Under the pieces are notes generated by a model. That model worked only from the letters and a program-made list of their open reading frames with translations, was not told the DNA's origin and made no database searches. From Winogradskya consettensis (GTDB taxonomy: Bacteria > Actinomycetota > Actinomycetes > Mycobacteriales > Micromonosporaceae): a stretch of DNA of 64,000 bases. The stretch lies in NCBI RefSeq assembly GCF_018332715.1, contig NZ_BOQP01000030.1, forward strand, positions 1 through 64,000, read 5' to 3'. Made by a program: the position numbers and the translations under genes. Shown here in pieces: positions 23,952 to 31,603 of the stretch; the first letter of the stretch is position 1, and every line of letters begins with the position of its first letter.

Positions 23952-25342
23952 GCGACTGCCTCCTTCTGCTCCGCGGGCTTCGCCTCGTGGAAGCGTTCCG
24001 CTACCGGCTTGACCAGCAGGTTGGCGACGAAGCCGACCGCCAGGACGCCGACCATGGTGAACAGCGCGGGCTGGTACGCCGAGGCGGTCAGCGTGCCGGG
24101 CTTGCCCTGCGAGTCGAGGAAGCCGTTGACGATGAGCGGTCCCGCGACGCCCGCCGCCGACCAGGCGGTGAGCAGCCGGCCGTGGATGGCGCCGACCTGG
24201 AACGTGCCGAACATGTCCCGCAGGTACGCGGGGATCGTCGCGAAGCCGCCGCCGTAGAACGACAGGATCACGCCCGCGAGGAGCACGAACAGCGCCACCG
24301 CGGAGTGCCCGACCGACGCAAGGAGCGCGTACAGGATCATGCCGACGCCCAGATAGACCATGTAGATCCGCTTGCGTCCGATGATGTCGGAGGTCGACGA
24401 CCACGCGAACCGGCCGGCCATGTTGAACAGCGACAGCAGCCCGACGAAGCCGGCCGCCGCGCCGACGGCGACCGCGGACTTGCCGCCCGTACCGTCGCGG
24501 AAGAAGTCCTGGATCATCGGGCTGGCCTGCTCGAGAATGCCGATGCCGGCGGTCACGTTGCAGAACAGAACCACCCAGAGCAACCAGAACTGCGGCGTCC
24601 TGATCGCATTGGCCGCCGACACGCTGGCCGTGGTGACCAGCGGCTTGGCCTTGATCGTCGCCGGGTCGAACCCCTCGGGAACCCATCCGTCGGCGGGCAC
24701 GCGAATGTTGAGCACGCCGAACATCATCAGCACGAAGTAGCCGATACCCAGCGTGAGGAAGAGCGCGACCAGCGCCCCGCCCGACGCCACCGACGTGGCG
24801 ACATTCGGGTCATAACCGGAGTCGTACGCCGACAGCAGCTGACGCGACAACGGACTCGCGATCAGCGCCCCGCCGCCGAACCCCATGATCGCCAGCCCGG
24901 TCGCGAGCCCCGGCCGGTCGGGGAACCACTTGATCAGCGTCGACACCGGCGAGATGTACCCGATCCCCAGCCCGATCCCACCGAGCACGCCGTACCCGAG
25001 GTAGACGAGCCACAGCTGTTTCGTGCTGATCCCCAGCGCGGCAACGAGGAACCCGGCCGCCCAGAAGCACGCACTGACGAACATCGCCTTACGCGGCCCG
25101 TTGCGCTCGACCCAGGTACCACCCACCGCCGCGGACAGCCCCAGCATCACGATCGCGATACTGAAGATCACCCCGACCGACGTCGCACTCGAGTCGAAGT
25201 GCGAGATGAAAGAATTCTTGTAGACGCTGGTGGCGTACACCTGCCCGATACTCAGGTGAACGGCCAGCGCCGCCGGCGGGATCAGCCACCGGCTGAACCC
25301 CGGCGGCGCCACGGAACGACTGCGATCCAACGCGGACAACAT
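23948..25342 (-). CDS. OFA-family MFS transporter (oxalate/formate antiporter-like)
   Basis: The 464-residue permease has 12 hydrophobic helices. Family signatures include the N-terminal SIGQVYATSVYKNSF, the loop 2-3 WVERNGPRKAMF, KWFPDRPGLATGLAIMGFG (a hallmark of OFA/monocarboxylate porters), and GRFAWSSTSDIIGRKRIY between the halves. OFA members exchange oxalate/formate or carry other small carboxylates; the substrate here is unproven. The ATG at 25342 has GGAGG seven bases upstream, so an extension to 25390 is rejected. It is followed by the overlapping 36-residue partner. No oxalate catabolic genes are in the window. Confidence 0.9.
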   Translation of the reverse strand: MLSALDRSRSVAPPGFSRWLIPPAALAVHLSIGQVYATSVYKNSFISHFDSSATSVGVIFSIAIVMLGLSAAVGGTWVERNGPRKAMFVSACFWAAGFLVAALGISTKQLWLVYLGYGVLGGIGLGIGYISPVSTLIKWFPDRPGLATGLAIMGFGGGALIASPLSRQLLSAYDSGYDPNVATSVASGGALVALFLTLGIGYFVLMMFGVLNIRVPADGWVPEGFDPATIKAKPLVTTASVSAANAIRTPQFWLLWVVLFCNVTAGIGILEQASPMIQDFFRDGTGGKSAVAVGAAAGFVGLLSLFNMAGRFAWSSTSDIIGRKRIYMVYLGVGMILYALLASVGHSAVALFVLLAGVILSFYGGGFATIPAYLRDMFGTFQVGAIHGRLLTAWSAAGVAGPLIVNGFLDSQGKPGTLTASAYQPALFTMVGVLAVGFVANLLVKPVAERFHEAKPAEQKEAVA

Positions 25343-25549
25343 GACTATGCCTCCAGGTCCCAGCGTGCATGATCCATAGAGCCACATCATTTACCTGGTG
25401 GAAACTCCCCGCAACAATTACTTTCCTCAGCAAAGCCACCCGCTCACCGGTCACCCAGCCGGGCGGTGTCCCGGCCGGGCGGTGTCCCGGCGCGAACCGT
25501 CAGAAGCGCTGACCGGGCGGGCGTGCTCGACAAGCCCGCGGGTGGGCGG

Positions 25550-25690
25550 GCCCGACCGGGCGGGCAGACCGGGCGGGTGGGCAGACCGGGCGGGCGGGCG
25601 GGCCGGGCGGGTGGGCAGACCGGGCGGGTGGGCAGACCGGGCGGGCGGGCCGGGCGGGCAGACCGGCCCGACAAGCCCGCGGGCGGATAG
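25550..25690. repeat. G-rich minisatellite upstream of the OFA gene
   Basis: Units of gggcgggtgggcagacc (17 bp) and shorter gggcgggc variants are repeated over about 140 bp on the plus strand, with very high G-quadruplex potential. Together with weaker flanking copies (from about 25455, and to 25740) they fill the gap 25343-25779. Apart from the OFA ribosome site and presumed promoter at its edge, I see nothing else in this gap. Confidence 0.85.
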
Positions 25691-25779
25691 ACCGGGCGGC
25701 GGGGCAGGCCACGGCCAGGTGGGGCGGCCGGTGGGCCGAGTGACCGGCCGGTGAGTCACCTGGGCACCGGCCGGGCAGG

Positions 25780-26175
25780 TCACGAACGCTCGACGGTATT
25801 CAGCAACCCGGTGAGAAAGTCAGGGGCATCGTCAATGCTAACGACCTCGCTCACCAACGCGTTGACCGCTTCTTCCAGCGGCCGTTCCGAGATGAACACG
25901 GGAATGTCCAGAGCAGCCGCGAACCCGATCTCGATGCAGACGCTGCGCCCGGTGTACCCGCCCTCCGCCACGACGTAGATGCACGCGGAGCGGCGGACCT
26001 TCCCCAGGAATTCGTGGGTGAGAGCCCACTTCTGTTCGGCCCTGACCTCGACGATCTCCTCGTCAAAATCGAACCTCGGCGTGTTGACGACCACCTGCCG
26101 ATCGACGAGCTCCCCGGCGAGCGACTGCACCACGCCGTAGTACTTCGAACTGCTGCAGATGGTTACCTCGCCCAT
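25780..26175 (-). CDS. Nucleoside 2-deoxyribosyltransferase-like protein
   Basis: The 131-residue single-domain protein starts MGEVTICSSSKYYGVVQ. The pattern VTICSSSKYY, an acidic middle (PRFDFDEEIVEV), KVRRSACIYVVAEGGYTGRSVCIEIGFAAALDIPVFI and a final strand is that of the nucleoside 2-deoxyribosyltransferase/TIR-like Rossmann fold, in which the late Glu (SVCIEIGFA) is usually the catalytic nucleophile region. The family cleaves or exchanges N-glycosidic bonds, and related stand-alone domains occur in signalling and defence. The ATG has AGGGA upstream. It sits alone between two repeat tracts, so context does not help. Confidence 0.65.
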   Translation of the reverse strand: MGEVTICSSSKYYGVVQSLAGELVDRQVVVNTPRFDFDEEIVEVRAEQKWALTHEFLGKVRRSACIYVVAEGGYTGRSVCIEIGFAAALDIPVFISERPLEEAVNALVSEVVSIDDAPDFLTGLLNTVERS

Positions 26176-26334
26176 GGAAAATCCCTTCCGCCGAACCCGA
26201 CAGACCACGTGATGTCGTCACGGAGAATCAGAACAACGCCGGCCGCGCGTCTCCTGCAGGACCATCCCACACAACCGCCGGCTCGCCCCCCGCAGGCTCG
26301 CCCACCTGCCAACCCCCTCAACTACCGACCCTTC

Positions 26335-26480
26335 GAGCCGCCGGCCCACCCAGCCGGCACTCACAGCCAGCGACCCACCCACCCAGCCGGTACTCACAGC
26401 CAGCGACCCACCCACCCGGCACTCACAGCGGGCAACTCACCCAGCCGGCACTCACCGCCGGCGACCCAGCCAGCCCGCGG
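26335..26480. repeat. Approximately 34 bp tandem repeat, four to five copies
   Basis: Units of the type acccagccggcactcacagccagcgaccc recur through 26340-26475 with small insertions and deletions. They make up most of the gap between the deoxyribosyltransferase-like gene and the GH2 gene. The remaining part of the gap (26176-26335) is C-rich and non-coding as far as I can tell, apart from the promoter side of the minus-strand gene. Confidence 0.75.
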
Positions 26481-26495
26481 GGTGAGAAACACGCA

Positions 26496-26524
26496 GGCCG
26501 GGCGCGACACTGCCACGCCCGGCC
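26496..26524 (-). terminator. Terminator of the GH2 gene
   Basis: A perfect 9-bp stem (ggccgggcg with cgcccggcc) and 11-base loop lie about 30 bp past the GH2 stop. Between stop and hairpin is a 15-bp direct repeat (26533-26547 and 26555-26569) that duplicates the end of the coding sequence. Confidence 0.7.
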
Positions 26525-26556
26525 CGGTGCTCGATCAGTTGCCCGAGCTGTCCAGA

Positions 26557-29052
26557 TCAGTTGCCCGAGGTGTACAGCGACGCGATCTCGGTCGCCGACA
26601 GTGCGCGGTCGTAGAGGTGGACCTGGTCGACCGTGCCGTCGAGGTAGTCGACGGGGTTGCCGCCGTACTTGCCGCGGCCGATGACCGTGTTGCCGGTGGG
26701 GGCGGCCTGGGCGGTGCAGGCGCTGACCGAGCCGGCGAGCTGGCCGTCGACGTAGAGGCGGAGTTCGCCCTTGGCCGAGTCGCGGACGCCGGCGAGGTGG
26801 TACCACTGGCCGACGACCGGCTTGGCGGGGGCGAGGGCCCGGACGCCGGCGAAGCTCATCGCGAACCGCTGGTCGGCGCCCGAGTACTGCAGGAAGAAGT
26901 CGCTGTTGCTGGCCCCGTCCTGGCTCACCACGGTCTGGAAGGCTCCGTCGGCCTTGTCGAGTTTCACCCACGCCGAGGCGGTGTAGTCCGAGGCGGTGTT
27001 GAGCACCGGGGCGCCCGTGTCGGCGTACTGAGTCGAGCCGTCGAGGGTGAGGCCCTGCCCGCTCTTGCCCTCCCCGTAGGCCGGACCACCGACCAGGGTG
27101 GCGTCGTGGTCACCGGCGGTGTCCTCGGTCGTGCCGTCGAGCGGGTAGAACGCGATGCCGGTCAGGCCGGGAGTGCCCGGCGGCGGCTGCGGGGTGTTGG
27201 CGGCGCTGCCGTCGGCCTTGGCGATGATCTCCTTGTTGACCTTGCGGACCTGGGCGAGGTCCATCTTGGCCACCTGCCGGTCGTACGTCCAGAAGCCGTT
27301 GAGCTCGCCCTCGACGTCGGTGATCTGGGTGTAGATCGCCGCGCTGATGCCGCAGGACTGCGCGGAGCCGATGACCGCTTTCTGGTTCGCGACGTACTTG
27401 GCGGTCAGGGTGGCCGAGTCCGGTTCCATCTCGTACGCCTGCCCGTCACCGAACCACATGTGGTTGGACACCTTGAGCCCGAACCCGCCGTGCTCGCCGT
27501 CGATGGAGACCCGGGTGGCGTCGGGCGCCGGGGTGGCCGGGCCGAGGTACTGGTGATGGTCGATGACGTCGCCGCGCCCGGAGTCGCCGTGCGAGTTGCA
27601 GCAGTTGACGCCGCTGTGCGCGTTGACGAGCCGGCTCGGGTCCTGGGCCTTGACCTCGTCGGCGATGCGCCCGGTGGCGGCGCGGTCCCATTCACCCCAG
27701 CCCTCGTTGAACGGCACCCAGGCGATGATCGAGGTCCAGCTGCGGTGCTCACGGACCAGCTCGTGCAGCTCGGCCTCGAACTGCCCGCGCCACTCCGCGG
27801 GGATCGGGCCGGTGTTCGCGGCGGGCATGTCCTGCCAGACCAGCAGGCCCAGCTTGTCGGCCCAGTAGTACCAGCGGTCGGGCTCGACCTTGATGTGCTT
27901 GCGGACCGCGTTGAACCCCATGACCTTGTGCTGCTGCAGGTCGAACTTGAGGCCCGCGTCGGTCGGTGCGGTGTTCAGCCCGTCCGGCCAGAAGCCCTGG
28001 TCCAGGGTGGCCATGTTGAACAAGATCTTGCCGTTGAGCGCGATCCGGAGCTTGCCGTCGGCGCCCTTCTTCGTGCCGATCTCGCGCATGCCGAAGTACG
28101 ACTTGACGGTGTCGACGGTACGGCCGGCGTTGAGCAGGGTCACGTCGAGGTCGTAGAGGTACGGGTCGTCCGGCGTCCAGAGGTGGGCGTTCGGGACGGG
28201 GACCTTGAGCTCCGTGCCCGCGGCGCCGGTGACGCTGCCGACGACTCGACCGTTCGATCGTGCTGTGGCGCGTACGGTCAATGGTTGATTCGCCTGTGCA
28301 GTCAATGGTTGATTGGAATCAACATTGACGGTCAACCTGAGTGACTTGCCGGCAAGGTCCGGGGTGAGCCCGAGATCGGTGACGGCCGCTGCGGCGACGG
28401 GCTCCATCCAGACGGTACGCCAGATGCCCGAGCTGCCCTGGTAGAAGATGCCACGGTCGCTGGTCCGGCGCTGCTTGCCGATCGGCTGGCCGGTCGCGTC
28501 GGTGAGGTCCTCGGCCCAGACGATGAGCTCCTGCGGCCCGGTGGCCTTGAGCGCCGTGGTGACATCGATGTCAAAGCCGTCGTAGCCGCCGCGGTGGGTG
28601 GCGACCTGCGTGCCGTTGACGTAGACCTTCGCGTCGTAGTCGACCGCGCCGAAGTGCAGCAGCAGCCGCTGGCCGCTCCCGATCTTCCAGCCGGCGGGGA
28701 CGGTGAAGGTCCGTCGGTACCACATCCGGTCCTCGTGACGCTGGATGCCGGAGAGCGCGGACTCGATCGGGTACGGCACGAGGACGCGCTCGCCGAGCGA
28801 CTGGCCCGCGGGCACCGCCTGACCGGTCTCGGCCTTGGCGAATTCCCAGACGCCGTTGAGGTTCTGCCACTTGTCGCGCACCAGCTGCGGGCGCGGGTAC
28901 TCGGGCAGCGCGTTGGACGGTCCAACCTGGGCGGTCCACGGTGTCGCGATGGGCGGGATGCCCTTGTGCCACTCGGGTGCGGCCTGGGCGGGCGAGGCGA
29001 TGACGGTTCCCAGAAGTGTGGCGGCGGCGATCATGGCAAGAGGTCTGATCAT
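26557..29052 (-). CDS. Secreted GH2-family glycoside hydrolase with C-terminal LamG domain
   Basis: The 831-residue exoenzyme has a Sec signal (MIRPLAMIAAATLLG ... PAQA), then a GH2 sugar-binding jelly roll (RMWYRRTFTVP, GAVDYDAKVYVNG), an Ig-like middle domain and a TIM barrel. The catalytic acid/base is in VPFNEGWGEW (Glu450), and SIDGEHGGFG may hold the second acid. After about residue 630 a Pro-rich linker leads to a LamG/concanavalin-type domain (YPLDGTTEDTAGDHDATL ... YTASAWVKLDK). GH2 members include beta-galactosidases, glucuronidases and mannosidases; specificity is not readable here. The ATG at 29052 follows GAAGGGA; extending to 29106 would run into the operator. Confidence 0.9.
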   Translation of the reverse strand: MIRPLAMIAAATLLGTVIASPAQAAPEWHKGIPPIATPWTAQVGPSNALPEYPRPQLVRDKWQNLNGVWEFAKAETGQAVPAGQSLGERVLVPYPIESALSGIQRHEDRMWYRRTFTVPAGWKIGSGQRLLLHFGAVDYDAKVYVNGTQVATHRGGYDGFDIDVTTALKATGPQELIVWAEDLTDATGQPIGKQRRTSDRGIFYQGSSGIWRTVWMEPVAAAAVTDLGLTPDLAGKSLRLTVNVDSNQPLTAQANQPLTVRATARSNGRVVGSVTGAAGTELKVPVPNAHLWTPDDPYLYDLDVTLLNAGRTVDTVKSYFGMREIGTKKGADGKLRIALNGKILFNMATLDQGFWPDGLNTAPTDAGLKFDLQQHKVMGFNAVRKHIKVEPDRWYYWADKLGLLVWQDMPAANTGPIPAEWRGQFEAELHELVREHRSWTSIIAWVPFNEGWGEWDRAATGRIADEVKAQDPSRLVNAHSGVNCCNSHGDSGRGDVIDHHQYLGPATPAPDATRVSIDGEHGGFGLKVSNHMWFGDGQAYEMEPDSATLTAKYVANQKAVIGSAQSCGISAAIYTQITDVEGELNGFWTYDRQVAKMDLAQVRKVNKEIIAKADGSAANTPQPPPGTPGLTGIAFYPLDGTTEDTAGDHDATLVGGPAYGEGKSGQGLTLDGSTQYADTGAPVLNTASDYTASAWVKLDKADGAFQTVVSQDGASNSDFFLQYSGADQRFAMSFAGVRALAPAKPVVGQWYHLAGVRDSAKGELRLYVDGQLAGSVSACTAQAAPTGNTVIGRGKYGGNPVDYLDGTVDQVHLYDRALSATEIASLYTSGN

Positions 29053-29086
29053 GCGCGAGTTCCCTTCGAGGGGTGGGAGCTCACAC

Positions 29087-29116
29087 ATTTCAACAACGTT
29101 GCTCACGTAACGTCAA
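29087..29116 (-). promoter_or_regulatory. GH2 promoter with LacI-type operator
   Basis: On the minus strand ttgacg (29116-29111) and tgaaat (29092-29087) form a -35/-10 pair with an 18-bp spacer. The spacer carries a LacI-like palindrome centred on caacgttg (16 bp, 29090-29105, half-sites matching at 6 of 8 positions). That arrangement fits repression by a LacI-family sugar regulator, which is not encoded in the window. Confidence 0.5.
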
Positions 29117-29134
29117 GATTACGCGGCACTTTTA

Positions 29135-29156
29135 TTGAAAGATGGACATGCTTCAA
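29135..29156. promoter_or_regulatory. 22 bp imperfect palindrome upstream of cutC
   Basis: ttgaa and ttcaa outer arms enclose an atg-ga-cat core. The site lies 54 bp before the cutC start and 82 bp before the GH2 start and could serve either gene. Function is unknown. Confidence 0.35.
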
Positions 29157-29209
29157 CATCCTGCGACAGGTGGCCCGGGTCACCCAGGCAGATATGGGAC
29201 GATGCGCGC

Positions 29210-29878
29210 GTGCCGGAATCGATCTTGGAAGTCATCGCGCTCAGCGCCGCCGACGCCCGTGCCGCCACCGCAGGGGGCGCCGACCGGCTCGAGCTGGTCG
29301 CCGACATAGGCGCCCAGGGCCTCACCCCTGCCGTCGAGACCTTCGCGTCGGTCCGGGCCGCGACCGACCTCCCGGTCCGTGTCATGCTGCGAGACCATGA
29401 CGGGTACGCCCTGAGCGCCCCCGACGCCCTCACCCACGCCGCCGCGGCCCTGCGTTCAGCCGGAGCCTCGGAGTTCGTCCTCGGCTTCCTAGACGAAGCG
29501 GGCAACGTCGACCTCCCCGCGGTGACGACCGTGCTCGCGGCCATCGACGGCTGCAGCTGGACCTTCCACCGCGCCATCGACCACGCCGCCGACCGCACCG
29601 CCGCCTGGTCCGCCCTCGCCGGCCTGCCCGGCCTCGACGGCGTCCTCACCGCCGGCAGCCCCAAGGGCGTCGAGAACGGCCTCGGGACCCTGCTCACCGA
29701 GGCGTCCGCCACCCCGCCGCTGCTGGTCGGCGGCGGGTTACGGCAACAGCACCTCGCCCCGCTACGGGATGCCGGGGTGCGCGCGTTTCATACCGGCAGC
29801 GCGGTGCGGCCCGGTGGCAGCTGGAACGCCCCGGTCGACGCCGACCTCGTCCGCCTCTGGCGCGACGCGATCGGCTAA
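29210..29878 (+). CDS. cutC: CutC-family protein
   Basis: The 222-residue TIM-barrel protein has the CutC signature: LEVIALSAADARAATAGGADRLELV at the N-terminus, PVRVMLRDHDGY, FVLGFLDEAGNVD, WTFHRAIDHAAD, LDGVLTAGSPKGVENG and a late GGGLR. CutC was named for copper homeostasis in E. coli, but its biochemical role is unsettled. The GTG at 29210 begins the conserved part; an upstream ATG would add a Cys/Arg-rich segment crossing the palindrome. It is divergent from the GH2 gene. Confidence 0.88.
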   Translation: MPESILEVIALSAADARAATAGGADRLELVADIGAQGLTPAVETFASVRAATDLPVRVMLRDHDGYALSAPDALTHAAAALRSAGASEFVLGFLDEAGNVDLPAVTTVLAAIDGCSWTFHRAIDHAADRTAAWSALAGLPGLDGVLTAGSPKGVENGLGTLLTEASATPPLLVGGGLRQQHLAPLRDAGVRAFHTGSAVRPGGSWNAPVDADLVRLWRDAIG

Positions 29879-29966
29879 TCCTTACCGGGTGGCCACTTGG
29901 TTACCGGGCGGCCACCCGAGACGTCGGCAACGGGGCGGTCGCCATATGGCGACCCTGGCCGCGCGG

Positions 29967-30078
29967 CCGTTCTGAGACAACCCGTACCGCACGACCGCTC
30001 TGAGACAACCTGTACCGCATGGCCGCTCTGAAACAAGCTGTACCGCACGGCCGCTCTGAAACAAGCTGTACCGCACGG
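29967..30078. repeat. 28 bp tandem repeat, four copies
   Basis: Units start at 29967, 29995, 30023 and 30051 (pattern ccgctctgaaacaagctgtaccgcacgg). The last two copies are identical, and the first two show four or five changes. The repeat lies in the convergent gap between cutC and ugd. Confidence 0.92.
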
Positions 30079-30085
30079 CCGGGCC

Positions 30086-30129
30086 GGGACGGGACGGGAC
30101 GGGACGGGACGGGACGGGACGGGACGGGA
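30086..30129. repeat. GGGAC pentanucleotide microsatellite
   Basis: Eight perfect gggac units run from 30086 to 30125 and are followed by ggga, six bp before the ugd stop codon. The copy number is likely to vary between strains, and the G-rich strand could form a quadruplex. Confidence 0.95.
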
Positions 30130-30134
30130 AGCTG

Positions 30135-31499
30135 TTATCGCGTGATCGAGAGGTAGCGGTAGCCGAGGCGGGTGAGGCGCTCGGGGTCGAGGCAGTGCCG
30201 GCCGTCGAGGATGACCGGCTTGCGCATGCTGGTGGCGAACTTTCCCCAGTCCAGGTCGAGGTACTGCGCCCACTCGGTGACCAGGACCACGGCGTCGCTG
30301 TCGTCGAACACGTCGGCGACGTCGTCGGCGAGGTACGGCGCGAGGTCGGGCTGTTCGCGGCGGAAACGGTCGGCGGCGACCGGGTCGTGCAGGCGAATCC
30401 GGGCGCCGCGGTCGATCAGCATCCGGGCGATGTCCAGGGCCGGGGCGTCCCGCATGTCGTCGGTGTCGGGTTTGAACGCGAGCCCGAGCAGGCCGATCCG
30501 GCGGCCCTTGAGGATACGCAGCTCCTCGAGGAGCCGGTCCACGACGAGGCGGCGCTGGAGCTGGTTGACCGTACGCGCAGCTGTGACGATCGGCATGTCG
30601 TGGTGATACTCCGACGCGGTGGCGATCAGGGCCGCGGTGTCCTTGCCGAAGCAGGAGCCGCCCCAGCCGATGCCGGGCTGCAGGAAGCGCGGCCCGATCC
30701 GGGTGTCCAGCCCGATGCCCCGGGTGACCTGGGTGATGTCGGCGCCGACCCGGCCGGCGAGCTGGCCGATCTCGTTGGCGAAACTGATCTTGAGGGCCAG
30801 GAACGCGTTCGCCGCGTACTTGATGAGCTCCGCCGACGCCAGGTCGCTGGACACCATCGGCACGGCGCCCATCTCGGCCGGGCGCGGCAGGTACGTCGGC
30901 GGGGTGAACGTCTGGTTCAGCAGGGTGCGGTAGAGGCGGTTGAGCACGTCGAGGCTGCGGGGGTTGTCCGAGCCGACGACCACGCGGTCCGGGTAGAGCG
31001 TGTCCAGGATCGCCGCGCCCTGGCGCAGGAATTCCGGGTTCGAGGCGACGGAGAACTCGCCGTCGCTGCGGCGCTCGTTGGTCCGCTCGAAAGACTCGCG
31101 CAGGATCGAGTCGACCCAGTTACTGCTTCCGATGGGTACGGTCGACTTGTTCACGACGACGGTGAAGTCACCGCCGATGTGCGCACCGACACTCTCCGCG
31201 GCGGACCTCAGGTACTTGAGGTCCGGGTTGCCGTCGGGCAGCGACGGCGTCTGCACCGCGATGAAGACCACCTCGGCGTCCGGCACCGCGCTGCCGTAGT
31301 CGGTGGTGAAGTGCAGGCGCTCGGACGCGTCGGCGAGCAGCGCGTCCATGTGCGGCTCGTAGATCGGCGATTTACCCCCGCTGAGCAGGTCGACCTTCGC
31401 CTGGTCGAGGTCGACGCAGGTGACGTCGTGCCCGAGAAAGGCCAGGCACACGCCGGTCGTGAGACCCACGTAGCCGGTTCCGACGACGCACACCTTCAT
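30135..31499 (-). CDS. ugd: UDP-glucose 6-dehydrogenase
   Basis: The 454-residue UDP-glucose/GDP-mannose dehydrogenase family enzyme has the NAD motif MKVCVVGTGYVGLTTG, the NKSTVPIGS and SNPEFLRQG blocks, KYAANAFLALKISFANE, the catalytic Cys in GGSCFGKD (Cys283) and LGLAFKPDTDDMRDAP in the C-terminal domain. The enzyme oxidises UDP-glucose to UDP-glucuronate for cell-wall or capsular polysaccharides. The length matches the family. It is a single gene with no glycosyltransferases beside it. Confidence 0.95.
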   Translation of the reverse strand: MKVCVVGTGYVGLTTGVCLAFLGHDVTCVDLDQAKVDLLSGGKSPIYEPHMDALLADASERLHFTTDYGSAVPDAEVVFIAVQTPSLPDGNPDLKYLRSAAESVGAHIGGDFTVVVNKSTVPIGSSNWVDSILRESFERTNERRSDGEFSVASNPEFLRQGAAILDTLYPDRVVVGSDNPRSLDVLNRLYRTLLNQTFTPPTYLPRPAEMGAVPMVSSDLASAELIKYAANAFLALKISFANEIGQLAGRVGADITQVTRGIGLDTRIGPRFLQPGIGWGGSCFGKDTAALIATASEYHHDMPIVTAARTVNQLQRRLVVDRLLEELRILKGRRIGLLGLAFKPDTDDMRDAPALDIARMLIDRGARIRLHDPVAADRFRREQPDLAPYLADDVADVFDDSDAVVLVTEWAQYLDLDWGKFATSMRKPVILDGRHCLDPERLTRLGYRYLSITR

Positions 31500-31603
31500 A
31501 GCCGCACTCCCTCTCGTCGCGACCGGGCTCCCGGTGACCGGTCGGGAGAGACGGTAATCCTTCGTGTCATCCGCACCCGCACCGGCTGTGCCCCGGACTA
31601 TCC

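Noticed and set aside
29967..30078. ctgagacaa in the 28-bp repeat as TetR operator half-sites
   Set aside because: Only one half-site is present and the later copies change it to ctgaaacaa, so no palindrome remains.
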